DNA of 64,000 nucleotides, from contig LSRX01000589.1 of NCBI GenBank assembly GCA_001939145.1, forward strand, positions 201,459 through 265,458. Direction: 5' to 3'. Both the position numbers and the translations under genes were made by a program. This stretch comes from Symbiodinium microadriaticum. Its lineage: Eukaryota > Sar > Dinophyceae > Suessiales > Symbiodiniaceae. The first letter of the stretch is position 1. Every line of letters starts with the position of its first letter. Below are positions 1-13,100 of this stretch, piece after piece. The notes below the pieces were generated by a model. The model was given only the letters and a program-made list of their open reading frames with translations. It was not told the origin of the DNA and did no database searches.

Positions 1-183
1 CACGACGAGGCACCTGTGGACCAGCATTAGCTTCTGGCTTCTTGAAGCCCATGCCTGCAAGTGCAAAGGACCTGGACAAGACGTTTGCCACCCTTGATGT
101 GCGAGACCCAGGATCGAGATCAGCACTTTATCGAGCGCTGTCAATCCCATGCTGCCGCCGTAGCACGCAGTAACGTCTCTGAG

Positions 184-710
184 GTTGACAAGGATGGCCA
201 GCTGTCCTTCAGCGAATTTGCTGCCGGTGCGCTGCTACTTTACCAAGATGCTCTGGAAGACGAACTGCATTATCTTTTCGAGACTTGCGACAAGGACTTT
301 CCGGTTGAGCTTCAAGTGTCCACTGCGCAACACCCGGGCAAAGCCCAATAAAAGCACAGGACAATGATGGCATACTCAACAGCCAGGAGGCCAGGCCAAA
401 AAGCGGTGCTGTACTGTATTTCTGTGGACCTGAATCAAGGCCGAGACTTTCCTGAGCAGTGTACGTGCTGCCACCGACCTGGGTGGCAGAGTCTCGTCCA
501 GAACCGAGGCCCGGATAGTACATTATACTAGATTGTGTTATATGATTAATATTGTTACTATTTGTTATTATTATTGTTATTTTTACATCACATTTATATC
601 GCAATTTCTGTTCATGTCAGATTATACTTCTGTAGGGCTCATGACCCGAGCGAAGTGCCGTCAGGCCTTCTTGCAAAGTGGGCAGATCAGCTTCCAGCAG
701 TTGCACCTTG
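184..710 (+). CDS. CDPK gene 1, 3' end: EF-hand exons (partial)
   Basis: This is the calcium-binding tail of a calcium-dependent protein kinase whose kinase part lies left of the window. Exon 184-294 follows an AG and begins VDKDGQLSFSEF, which supplies loop positions 2-12 of an EF-hand; the first Asp would come from the previous exon. It continues as AAGALLLYQDALEDELHYLF, typical of the helix after CDPK EF-hand 2. It ends at Asp-Lys with a GA donor. A 65-nt intron (295-359) is followed by exon 360-389, which starts DNDGILNSQE. Joined, the loop reads DKDNDGILNSQE, a perfect 12-residue EF loop created by splicing. The exon ends at a GC donor. About 665-710 carries GQISFQQL, a weak candidate for the last EF-hand with Gln in place of the usual Glu. 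The family is clear; the ends are not. Confidence 0.75.
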
Positions 711-719
711 GATCCAGAT

Positions 720-3700
720 CACCAGCTAACTGCAACAGTCTAAGGAGAAAGAGTTCCAACAAGCCAAATCGGCTAACAGTCCTGCTTTGTAGCCTCAGTA
801 TGAGATGGAGGGAGAGTCCAGAAGAGATGAGGGAACTGCCCCAGGAAGGATTTCTTGATGGCGCCGCTGTCCTCTCGACCTTCAAGCGCAGCGTCCTCCC
901 GCCTCTCTAGCCGAGCTGGCTGAGGGCCTTTCGCGCCTTATCAGCGATTAAAGCTCTGACTGTTTTCGGCAAAAAAAAAGTGCTGCGGCTCTGCTCAGGT
1001 CGTAGGACAAGGGCTTCATCCCCTGCATGATGCCATCCTTTAATTCACTGAATCGTGGAAGATCGAGAGCTCCTTCATGGGACCTCCAGGGCGTTGCATG
1101 CTGGGGCACTGTGGTGCAGAGCTGCAGACCACCGCCCCTAAGAAAGGCAGTCGCTGAGAGCTCCCCATCCAAGAAGGACCGAGCCTAACTGGCCTTAACT
1201 ACCCCATCCCCATCCCCGGCAGCCTAAACCTAAACCAGCTTAGACCCAACGCCACAGTAAAGGAGAACCCAGACCGGCTCAGCCCCTGCCAATCGGAACT
1301 GCAGTAACAATTCAGCTGTGGGGCAGTGAGGTGATTTCACTGTCTTGCGATGGTAACTGCTAATCTGCTAATCACATGCCAGGCTGATGCACCTTGAAAT
1401 ACAGTCCTACCTACGAACGGCCGACACTAAGAGTCTCAGAGTCAAGAATGAAAATGGAAGAGCTTTGTTCAGACATCAGCCCGGCCATGGCAATCTCGCA
1501 AAAGCGATGCCCTCTCCAAGCTGAAACCTGCGTCGTTGATGCAATCGTGCTGTCTCACTGCCGTGCGGAGTTCCTCCGCCTCGGAAGGCGGAAAGGCGCC
1601 GTCTCAGAAGAAAGGAGAGAAGCTTGTGGGAGGGGCGAGTTGATCGCTGTTTCCGTCATCCGAGTCGTCTCGTTCAGCTTCCCCCACTGCCATCGCGGCT
1701 CGAGAGACGTACTGACACCCAGGGGCTCCTACTTCTGGCGCGGAGCCATGCAGCCCAGTTCCCAGTCACACTTGGCAGTGGAGAATTGCACACTGCAAAG
1801 CAACACACTGCACATCATGCCGAGGTGGGCTCCACCGGTGGGGCTGTCCCCACATCTAGCCGCATGCCTTTGTTGTGTGGCTCTTGCCGAACGTTGATGG
1901 CACAATTCCTTTCACAGCAGTTGTTCAACGAGTCCTGTCCGTTTCCAAGCCAAGGCCGCGCCCACCACCGTGAGCCCGCCACAGATGTGCCGTCACCATG
2001 TCCGGGTGACACGCTCACCCAGTCCTACACGCATGGTGGCGGCCCCACAACACATGCCCCACGCCACGGTGCAGCCGATGATCCATTATGGAGGCCGATG
2101 CCCACACATGCCCAAACGAAACATGTGGCAAGCGCCCCTCCTGCCTCTTCGAAGCCTTCAGGACGGGCCACACCGCAGCCATTGCCGGGAATGCCTTTCA
2201 AGCTCCTTGGCGGATGGATGATTTATTTCGAAGGTGGTGCAAGCTTGGCTGTGTTTACCTTCGCGCCTTAGGCCTGCGCCTGCCCCAGGGCCCGTCCCCG
2301 TCGCGATGACGCCCACGCAAAGGCGCCACCGAGCCCTCCCTTTCCATCGGAACCCCCATGTCGTGTCCTTCAATGTGGGAAGGTACTTCCCGAGCGCTTC
2401 TCTTAGTCCGACTGGCGGCTATCCCATGGGGCCGCCTGCAGTCGCTGCACAGATGCCGCGGTTGTTGAGGCAGGCCATATTATCATGCATATCGTCATGC
2501 TTAGCTGATGCGCTGATGCTGATCTGCAGAATAGCGTGATAATGATAATGAGGAGGAGGCGTAGGTGCAGGTGTCGCTTGAAATGTGTACACGGTGGTGG
2601 TAGAGATGAATGGATGATGCAGTGATGAATAGGAGGACGGGCCACGAACCGACAAAGGGATGCAGTACCATTGGTCCTCTCGCAGATGAATGTCATGGTT
2701 CCCTCTGGGTCTCTCCCTCTCTCTCTCTGAAGTATACTCGTATGTCAGAAGCAGAGCAGTTCACCAGGTCCGAGGAGGGCGCTGCTCCTGCATGGAAGGA
2801 CATGCAGCAGCGCCTGGGTCGGACGGCCTCGTCCGTGGCCACCACGGTGCCACCAGGCCCACGAGGTTAGTTCTAGTTTCACGCAGAGTCGGAAATTCAG
2901 AGTGAGGGTGCCAACAGAACCCATTGATGAAATCGTGCTCTTTTGCCAGGATCCCCTGCAGAGCATGCGGCCTCGTCCTTGCTTGCGGTCTCCGCATGCC
3001 AAAGCCCCACGCCATCTCAGCAGCAGCCGACGAGACTGGCGAAACCCACTCACCTGCCACTTGTCCAGGTTGGTTTCTGCTTCTTGTGGCTAGGACAGAG
3101 TCCAAATTTACAAGAAGCCGGTCCCCAGCTCCAGGTTGGATGTGAAGCTGGGGGACTCGCCTTCGCCCACGCCGCCTGTGCCCGGCTCTCCCGTGGACCT
3201 GCCGTGGACGCGCCTGGCCTCCACCACTCTCGAACAAGGCTCGCGTGATCGGCTAAGGGAGGTTTCTGAAGGAAGATGAGGCAGGCTCCATTCATGGGAT
3301 CAAGAGGCGACTTTCCATGCCTGTCAGAGACCAGTGCGCCAGGACTTGGCGACGAGGCGAAAGCCGACGACGTCCTTCGAAGCAGCGGCCCGGCCAAGAA
3401 TCGTTATCTGTTCTCGGACGCAGTGGGGCCATGCAGTGGGGTCTGCAACCTGAGGACCCGAAAGCAAAGTGGAAGATAGCCGGAACGCAGGTGCAGCCTC
3501 TGACTTTGGCGCCGACCTGACCCCCTAGCTCTTTGGGCTTCCACCCGCAGGTGTTGAGCCGCCTGCCAGTGCCCAAAAAGGCGGGCCTCAGCTGCTCTTC
3601 CTCCTAGCTCTTCTCTGCACTTTTCCATCGTGTCCCAGGCGAGCCAAAAGATCCGAGTCCACTACGCCCGGCACTCGAGCAGCTGATATTTGCCAGAACG

Positions 3701-5460
3701 ATTTTCGAGTCAGAGAATTACTCCTGCCACCTCTTGCCTCCTTTCGCGCGCACCCCCGTTGCCCCCCTGCGAACTTCCTGCGCACCTGTGCCTGGAGCGC
3801 CAGTGGTCCCCAGTCCTTTGACCTGCACGATTGTCTGGAAGTTCAGCGTGGCCTACCTGAAGTTGGGATCGTGGTCAAACACGCCATGTATTCCAATAGC
3901 CATGGAATTCAAGCAAGACACCGCTTCGTTCAATCTCACACCGCATGTCTCTTGAACGGCACATAACGAATTTGCTGGAGTTGGTGAGTTCGTGAGAGGG
4001 TGAGAGGAATGAAAGAATTCATGTGCACGTAGTGCCACGACATGGCGGAGATAATTTGAAATAGCAGCCGAACTCGGTAAATCAGACAGTGAAGTCTGTT
4101 GGTGTATCTGCGTCTACTGGCTTCCTTGGTTTTCATCGTGTTGGAGAGCTGCACTGTCTTTATGGTTGCTTGTAGAGCTGCTGTTGCCAATGAGGAGACT
4201 GGCTTTAGAGTCAGTGAGATGGAGCGATGTCTCCGAGAAGCCTGGGGGGTTGTGGGCAGTATGGTGGTCTCGTGGTCTTAGATTTGGTGCGGGTGTTGCT
4301 TTGCAGAATGCGCAGTGGAGCCTTGGGCCTTGCCTGCCTGGTGCGAGAGAGCCGAAGAAGTACCTCAAGAGCCAAAGACCCACCCCTCCCGGGCCCCTTC
4401 CGTCACTCCCGTCTTTCTGTAATTAACCAGTGACGGCGGCGGGGAGCCCTCATCGGTTGCACTTTCGCGGTTCCGTCATGAGCCTCCATGCTCTTGGTCG
4501 CGGATTCGAAGCTGCGGTTTTCGATTTGACACTGGAAACAAGACGACGGCAATTGCATGCTGGTTGTGCTTCCAAACCTACGTGTTGTGGCACCGGGACC
4601 ATCCAGCTGGTCACCCAACTCCCTTCGCTTGACGTCATGCGAGTCGAAGCATATAGTCAAAAAAGTATAGGCAGACGTACACGTAGTCTTGATCATGCCC
4701 ATCTTATTACCGATTCGCGCAACAAGCTGGCAATGACTTCCTAGCAGCCAGCAACGCAAATCGCACGCATCAAGCCGAAACGACTTCCCTTCTTCTGCGG
4801 TGATCGCACTGCATGGTCAGCCTTGCAGGTCAAGAAAAGAAAGCAGATCCTGTTGTGGATGAGCTGAAGGCGGATGCGAGACGTGCGAGCCTTCGGCTCA
4901 GTTTGTTGAGCTTGGCCGAGTTACTTGTTTCCTGCCGCCTAGCCGCCCTAGCCTTCACGGCCTGTGGCTGCAGATGGCTGCAGGTCCGGAGCCAAAGGCC
5001 GATGTTAGAAGGGCAGGCCGGACGTGCGCGGCTACGCCCTGACTACCACAATTCACGGAGTTTTGTGCTGCCTTGCAGAGAGAGGAAGGCGCACGTACAG
5101 TCAGTCTGTTCCCCGAGCTGCCAAACCCGGAGGCGAAGAGAAGAAAGCGGATGCGAAAGGCGCGGCTCCTTACAAGAGTTGCATTTGGAAGTTCGGAATG
5201 CGGGTGTGTGTTTTCTTCTCTCCTGCAGTATCAACGACTTGAGGCGAGGAGCGTAAAGCAGACACGAGAGCTGCAGAAAGAAGTGTTGTGCCAAGTCTGG
5301 AGATTTTCCTTGAAGTCGTTGTACAGAAGTTATCGTTGCCAATAACTAGTTTATCCGCATCCCAAATCTCTGAGTTGCCGAGGCGACGAGAAACGAGCCG
5401 ACACCAGGATCAGAGGTCAGGGTACCGTCGTTCTTGGCTTGTGCAAGAGCGAGGCAGTGA
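720..5460. other. intergenic stretch, no gene recognised
   Basis: No exon series obeying the splice pattern of this window, and no recognisable domain, was seen here on either strand. The open frames are short, overlap on both strands and have arbitrary composition. Short exons of unknown genes could still be hidden. Confidence 0.5.
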
Positions 5461-5480
5461 TGCCAAACATGACAGAGACA

Positions 5481-5765
5481 ACATCAGCAGCAGTAGTGGT
5501 AGCAGCGGCAGGACAAGTATGTAGTGGTAGAAGTACTAAGTACTTACTAACTGGACAGTAGTACGTAGTAGTAGTTGCTGTCGTCGCACGCATCGTGGTG
5601 GTAGTGGCGTGGTAGGGACCGGGTAGAATATAGTCATATAGTAGTAGTCGTCGTCGTAGTAGTCGTAGCAGCAGTAGTAGCAGTACTAGTTTACTAGCAG
5701 AGGGGGAGGGGGAAGCAAAATCAGCCAGTAGCAGTAAGTGAGTAGTGCGCAGCAGCAGTAGCATC
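5481..5765. repeat. imperfect AGT/AGC trinucleotide microsatellite
   Basis: Runs of agtagtagt, cgtcgtagt and cagcagtag dominate both strands. The Leu/Thr-rich minus-strand frame across it is a product of the repeat, not a gene. Confidence 0.85.
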
Positions 5766-7100
5766 TGACAACTTCGGTCTACCTTGCACAGGAGAGGAGC
5801 GGAAAGAGGTGCGGATTAGAGGTGCGATGATTCCGATGAAGTTGTGGCAAGTTGTGCCCTTGTCAAGTTTTGAGGCTGCTTGCTTGGGGTAAGGAGCATG
5901 TCACTGTCAGGTGATGACCCGAGACCCATGGAGAGGAGGGGCAGAGGCGCTACCGTGCCTTTACATCTAGCTTCGAGCGGAGCGGTGCTTCTGCTGCCGG
6001 AGATTGCAGGAGAGGATGCAAAGCCTGGCATTAGGGGTCGAGGAGCCTGAGCTTTCGTGGAACCGCACTGTGCGGCTGGATTGCTTGCCGCAAGTGTGCA
6101 CCAGCTTGGCCTGGCCACTGAAAGGAGAGGAAGGGAAGGTAGTTGACATCAGACTTCGAGGCACATGTCCCAGCTGCACAACGCCTGTTTCCATGCACTC
6201 GGGCAATCCTTCGCTGAAGAGTTGACCAACACGTTACATCATTTATAAGAACCAAGGCGATGAAGCAAAGGCGGCACGCGGAAGAGGCCTTGGCGGAGCA
6301 TGGCATGTGAACGGCCTCAAGAGCTTTGCTTCGGAGCTCTACACGTAGGCGAAGACATGAGGGCAGAGGCTAGGAAGAGGCTTTCCGGCCGTACACTCAG
6401 TTCGGAGTTTTCGGCCGGGTGGTCCGAGTCCGACCTTTGGGCTCTCGGTTTTTGCGGCGCAGCTCTTTAATGGTTTTGACTGGAACAACACAAATCACAA
6501 ATCTTCGCACTTCTCTATTTCACATGCCGTCGTGCGATTCTGTTCGTGACCAGATAGAGTACAAGCTGCTTTCAAACCCTTCCACCACTACCCAGGTGAG
6601 GAAGCAAAAGACGTCAGGGAGCGGCGCCGGTTGGGCCAGGGTCCCAAGGAGCAAAAGGACGTGAGCAGCAATCTCATTCTGGCCCACATCATCGACTCCT
6701 TGAATCGAGGTGAAGATGGAAAAGAGGAGGCCCGGAAGCCGGCAGCCAGCCGCCTCCTGAGCTTTCTGCATGGTGGTATGTGACGATGGTGTTTTCTGTT
6801 CATATACGGTTTGCAAGCGTGCAGAACAGCAAGAGAGTGCCCAGGGCGTGGTGTGGAAAAGGGCAAAGAACCCGGGTCGCCGGTGAAAGCAAAGCCTGCG
6901 AGGGAAGGTCAGGGCCCCGGCCCCGAAGCCTTGATCTCGTCTCCTGGGTTCTTTGTTAAGGGGTTTAAGTTAAGTTACCATTTTCTAGGGACCTATAGTA
7001 AATCATATGGTTTCCTTTGTACTTTAACAAGAATCAACCCTCTTAGCAAGAACCCAGTCTCAGTGCCTGCGCGGGCGACCGGAGTTTGGACTGGGTCCTC
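5766..7100. other. intergenic stretch upstream of CDPK gene 2
   Basis: No supported exon was found. The region lies directly before the first candidate exon of the second CDPK gene and would include its promoter. No TATA-like box or spliced-leader sequence was seen. Confidence 0.4.
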
Positions 7101-7118
7101 GGAGGCTGTGATGCTGTG

Positions 7119-10100
7119 ATGAGCACAGGTGAGCGAACAGGCGAGAAGCCGACCGAGAAGCCCGAGAAGCTGGAGAAAGAGCGGGATGTTGGGGCTCCTC
7201 CAGAAAGTTCTGCCTCGGCATGGAGAAAATGGCGGTTGCTGCAAGACGGCTCTGAGCAGAGGCGCCGCCTTTTTGTGCAGAAGTGTCGCTGGATGCTTCC
7301 GCTAAGCTGCCACGGTTTTCAGGCCAGAGGAGGAGCAGGAGGCGAACTTCTGCAGGGAGATGTTCATCAGCCGAAGACATGGCCGGCCGGAGGACGATGT
7401 GCATTGTTGACATGCCCCGATGGTCGAAGAAGATTCCGCCTGCGCAGGACCACTACCGAGTACTTGGCGTGCTGGGCAAGGGATCCTTCGGTGTTGTTCG
7501 GAAAGTCCAATGCCGGCAGACAAAGGCCATGCGCGTGACACTGGCTTGCAAGACACTGCACAGTACTCCGTCGCTGCGGGTCCGTGTGTAGGTACCTTTG
7601 TTATGAAAGATAGCTCGGATTCCCAGCCGAGGATGAAGATCGTTGACAAGCAGAAGGCTTTGAGTGGAGGATATCCCTTGAAGCTGATCATGGAAGAGAT
7701 CGACAAGCTCAAGTCGCTGGATCACCCAGCTGTTCTGCGACTTTTTGCCGCTTAGCTGTCAATGGCAGACGGGAGGCTGCACGCCGCACTGGAAGACTTG
7801 CTCACTCACTGTTGAGGCACTGAACCACAGGGTAGCAATGCGTGAAACTGAGGAGTACTACGCTGACTCCAGATCCCTTTACTTGATCACGGACCTCCTT
7901 CCAGGCTCCGAGCCTCTCTGCCCTTCCTTTGCCGCCTTGGAGTCGGTGCCAGAGCTGCAGGTGGGGACTTGCTCGAGGCGGTTGAGAAGTCGCGCCTTGG
8001 CAAAATACACACAAAAAAAAGGGCTTTACACGCGCGAACTGCGCAGAGCGACTCCGGAAATCAGGTATGCCGAGAAGAAGCAACTGCCAGAAGCATGGGC
8101 AACCTGGCCGCATGCAAGCAGAATGGGTGCTGAGGAGGACAGTCTGCACAAGGTGCTCTGACCTGAGGTTGCCGCAGTCTTCAGGCAAGCCTGTGAAGGC
8201 GTGGCGTACTGTGTCTTGGTTGCAGGAATGAATGGAGCAGGGTCCGGTGTTGCATTCGCACAGCCGTTGAAGCTGAGGTCATGCCAAGGGCGTGATGCAC
8301 AAAGACTTGAAGCTTGAGAACATTATGCGTCTCGGAAGAATCGAGGATAAATGCCCACTCTGGATCTGGGCTTGAAGATAGCCAGTGCCCAACGCAGGTG
8401 ATAAGGTGTGCTTTGCCAGGAAGGTAGGCCGCCAACATGTCAGTGGTTTGTTCGCTCCAGGCTGTGTTCCATTGATCCTCCTGAAGCCGTTGTCATCGAC
8501 GTGGGCTTGGCGGAGCTCTTCCCCCCTTCTCAGGCATGCGTCTTGCAAGGGATTTGTCGGCTGTTGTAGGGGGAACCCATCATGGATGATAGTTCCTCTC
8601 GAGCCCTTCAGGCCGACTCCTTTAAGTCCGCAGATGCCGCCGGAACCCTGGCGACCATGGCTCCGGAGGCAGAGGGGGAAGGGGGGGAGTCGCAGCTCTT
8701 CCCTTCAGAGCTGGTCATAGCAATGTGCAAACATGTGTTGGCATTTAGGAGCTAATTAAGATCCGAAGTCCAGAAGAACTTCGCCCACGATTGACGCAAC
8801 CACCCCAGTCGCCAAGCCATAATTACGGGTAGACGGGTAGACCGATAAACCCCCGAGTGTAGAGTAGGGAAAAGAGCCAAAGCAAGCGCCGAAGCCCGGC
8901 ATAGCCCGGCAGCCAACGCAAACACCACTGTTTGGGCATGAATGCACTAGCAGCATAAATTGAATTCGTCATGAGCAGCCTCATCACGAGGAAGGGTAGG
9001 AGTAGGAGTAGGGCCCGTCGACTCCTGAAGCCGGACCCTCCGCAGGTAATTCGTGGAAGCTTCTGCGCAACGCGGGCCGCACCCAGACCTCCTCCATGCC
9101 GGCAGTATGAGCCGAGCTGTAAAGATCAACAATCCACAGGGTGATAGCATTGGGGTTTAGGGGCTTAGAATGGTGGGTTCAAGCCTTCAGCTGCCTCAGT
9201 GGCTCCTGGCCTGACATACTGGTGCTCAATCCCCCGATGCCAAGGCAAAGTGCGATGTGCGGCGAGCTTAGCGCACCAATCACTTGCGAGGACTTCACAG
9301 GGGCTTGATATATCCTCGGCTTCTGCCTCTCTTCTATACATACATGTACATGGATGATGCCTATAATATGTGTTTCTGTTCTTTTGCGCATTCTTGCAGG
9401 TATTCGCGTCGCTCTTTGTCATGGTCGTGTGCTGTTGGCTTGTGACCATATGCCTTTGAATGTGTGTGTGTGTGTATGTATATCTCTCTCTCTCTATATA
9501 TATATATAATATCTCTCTGTATATATGTATATATGCTTGCACATCTCCTCCTCGTCCTCCTCCTCCTCCTCCTCCTGCTCCTCCTCCTCCTGCTCCTCCT
9601 CATCCTCCTCAGGCAAGTCAAGACATCCATGCATGCGTACAAGCGAGCAAGCGCATAGCGAGAGATATTCAAGAATGACAAGGCACACTGGCTTTGCAAG
9701 TAAACTCTAAACACAAAGCGCAGATAGATAGATATATAGATAGACACATAGACAGACACAGTTATGCTTGTGACTTCTTGCAAAAAGCCCATGGTCAGCC
9801 ACTCCCCTTCCGAGCTCTCCTATGACTTTCAACAGGTCCGATGTGCAAAGCCTCCTCCGGACCATTTTACTGTTGCTTCGAACCTTCATGTTCGCACCTC
9901 GTCTAGGTGCGCTGAAACGCGAATGTCGAACTGAGGTGGTCATTGGGCTGCTGCAGCTTTTCTGCATACGGGGCCTCACAGAATCTAACATTGATGCTTC
10001 TGTGCCAGTCCGGGCAGGATGTCAAGTCTGGCTGCCATAAGCATTCCTTGCTACGCGGAAAGGTCTCTATGCGCTGCTGTGCACACGGCCGAGACGGCTC

Positions 10101-13100
10101 AGAGACTCGCCCCTCCCGGAGGATGCGAAGCCCGAAGATGACGACCCCAGCTGCCCCTCAGCCAGAATCGGGGTGCGCAGGAGAAATTTTGGTGCACGCA
10201 CTTCTCTTCGGTTTCGTTTATGGCCCCTGTTGCTCTTCTTCCTTTGTGATGGAGACTTGGCTTTGGGCAGCCCAGGTTACTACAACTACTTCTATCCATT
10301 CAGGCCACCCCTTGGCGAGTCTCGCGCAGAGCCCCGGCTGAAATGGGACGCTGATTCTAACTGGAGCTGAAGCCTGTGAGCTTCAAGTCCGACCATAATT
10401 ACCAAGACACCGTTTGCAGGGGTTCGCCATTGGAGAATGCAAGAGTTTGCACTGAAGATCTGGCCAGGGGGCTTACATGGACATTTTATAGCATCACACT
10501 GCACTGCACTAACCTCGAGCGGTGCGAATACTGTAGTGGACTCTCGACAGTTGCGAAATCGCTTGGCGAGGAGCTCAAGGCTTACATCGAGCGGCAGAGG
10601 CGGGGCCCAGATTTGGCTCGCTTGCGCTGCTCCGCTGTTGCTGACGCCGCTGGGCGTCGAAAGAGCGGAGATGGGATTGCGCAGACCGCTAACGGTGAAC
10701 ACCAGAAGCACGGATGTAGGATGATTAGTGCTGGGTTCTTCTATATTGCTTTGCCTTAAACGCATGAGGATTCTACTGTAAAAGGTGTCCTTTCGGGTCT
10801 CTTGGAGGCTTAGATTTGGGGCCTGGGGCCTGGTCGAATTTGGGATGATGAGGAAGATCGTGTTACATCAAGTGAAGTGCAGACAAGAACCGGGCCCCTG
10901 GCTGTTGCCGCATAAGTCACAAGGTTTGGTTCAGGGCATCGTGATTGGAGTTGGTGTTGGGCTGGAGCTGTTAGCAACTAGCTTCATCTAGCTCGTTACA
11001 GTTGGTGACCGGCCGTTTCTAAACAGTGCTGTCGTTTGGGATGGATGGTTGTGCACATGTAGCTTTGCGCATCCTAGAGGCGGATCCGCTTGTATCCCAG
11101 GACTTGGTCAAGGAGCTCCTGACATTTGATGAACCTTCCAGGCTGGTCAGCTTCTTGCGGTTTAAGACTGTGGGAAGTCAGAACATCGACCTCTGCAAGA
11201 GCACGGCCATGGTGCAGATGCCGGATTCGAATTCGGCTGTACACGACACCCAACACAGCAGTTCAAGTTCAGCCCTAAACCCAGACAGGCGCCCACATTT
11301 TCAAGCCAGGCCGCACCTGATGGCCGTCCTAACTCACCGGTGGCTACAAGAGTCCCGGGAGCGGGAGCAGGTTTTAGGAGACCCCGACGGCTTGGGTGCA
11401 GCAATAAGCTCTTCGTTTACTTCTGAGATAAGGACCTGAAGTTGCTTCAGCATGAGTTAGTCCTGACATTTTACAGACGGCTTTAAGGATCTTGAGGTGG
11501 TGTCGCGTCGTAGGACTTTTCGGACACGGGATGGGCCTCAGAGTTTTCTGTTTGTGGAAAGAGCTTCCATACGGATCGTGAGAGCGCAGAGTTGCAAGAT
11601 CACTTTGCTAGGAGCCGGGCAAGTGGATAGCTGCTAGGCTGCGATGGAGGGGTGCGAAGTCCAGGTCCTGGCTTTGCATATCGCAGATCATCACATTCAG
11701 TGTCTAAGAACGCTGAATTTGCACCCGATGGCCGCAGCAAGAAGTGAATTCGCGGCTGGTAGCAGGGTGCGAGAAGAAACCTATGCTTGTCATGGTACTC
11801 GTGATTTGAGGTTTGCTTCAGTTTCACCGGACCAACGCGCTGGCGCAGGCGAGGATCTTGAAGAGAACTGGAAGAGTGCACCCGTGAGTCACTCGCAAGA
11901 AGCGCAGGGCGGTACTTGATGCCAGGCGGTGCTGCTGGACATGGCATCGCAGCTGCCACTTGCACAGTTGCGGGAGCTGACACAGCTCTTCGAGTCCATG
12001 GATAAGGACTTACAAAGCCTGCTGGCCCTGCCACTGCAGTTGTACCCTCACCACATCTGGCGTGCCGACGTTGTTGCTTCAGTGACTGTAGTGGGCTTTG
12101 AAATTGGGATCTCAGCTCGGCCGCCCATTACTGAATTAGCGGCCAGATCCGCAAATAGGTACAAGGGGCCAAGACTTTAACTTCCAGATGTGCGGGAGCT
12201 GGTCAGTGAGCAGGACGGAAACGGAATGCTGGATCGGGGAGAGCTCACCGAAGCGCTCATGAAGGCGTGTTCATTCCAGGGCACAAGCGGCGCCCGAATC
12301 GGGAACTGTCCATCGAAGCTTAGCCGGGGTGACGGCTTCATGTCCTACATCATTGGATAGATGGATAGCTTACATGTAGAAGCTCAGAATAGGTCAGAGC
12401 TTTTGGAGTGCGCAATCAGAACTCGTACAGCCATCAAAAAATATGCCAGGTATGCATAGTCAATCACAGTAAGGATAGTCACGGTAGTCATATGTTAGTT
12501 CCATTTTGTCAGCTTTCAATTTCCCGCACTGTCACACGTGTGTATGGCTGTGTCTGAGCACACGTAAGAATAGGCGGATCGACGTGTACAGTTGCGCGTG
12601 CACATTGCAGGCCGCATTCGCTGGGGAGTAGGCCTCGTCATTGTTGAATCGTGCTCCCGTCAAAGTGCCGTGCAGTTCTGGGCTGCACATCGTGCTCCCG
12701 CCACATCGCCGTGCGTATGTTGGTTGGGATTCGTGATTAATCGTGCTGTAAACAGTTTGGAGTGCCGGCCACACTGTGCTGCCTCTCATGAGCCTTAGCC
12801 GAGGCTGGCACTAGGCCAGGCCCGCCGTTGCCCGAGCGGCATGGAAATCCGAAGCTCCGAGCCTCCCCAACGCTCCGCGTTCGAAGGGATCGTTTTCTCT
12901 AGACTCTAGAAGGGGTGCCAGATCATGCAGCAGCGGGAACCGCAGCAAGATGGGAACATGGCGCAAAGTTGCTTGTCCCCCTGCAGACCCTCTCCGAGCG
13001 TGAGCGTCGAAACCCTTGGCAAGGCTCGGGCCGTGGAACGACCCGGAGCCTGGCTAATCATTGAAGAAAAACCAGCGCCACAAGAAACATTCAAGACTAT

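Noticed and set aside
9361..9792. Long Tyr/Ile, poly-Leu and poly-Glu frames on both strands
   Set aside because: They are translations of GT, TA and CTC microsatellites, open in several frames at once.
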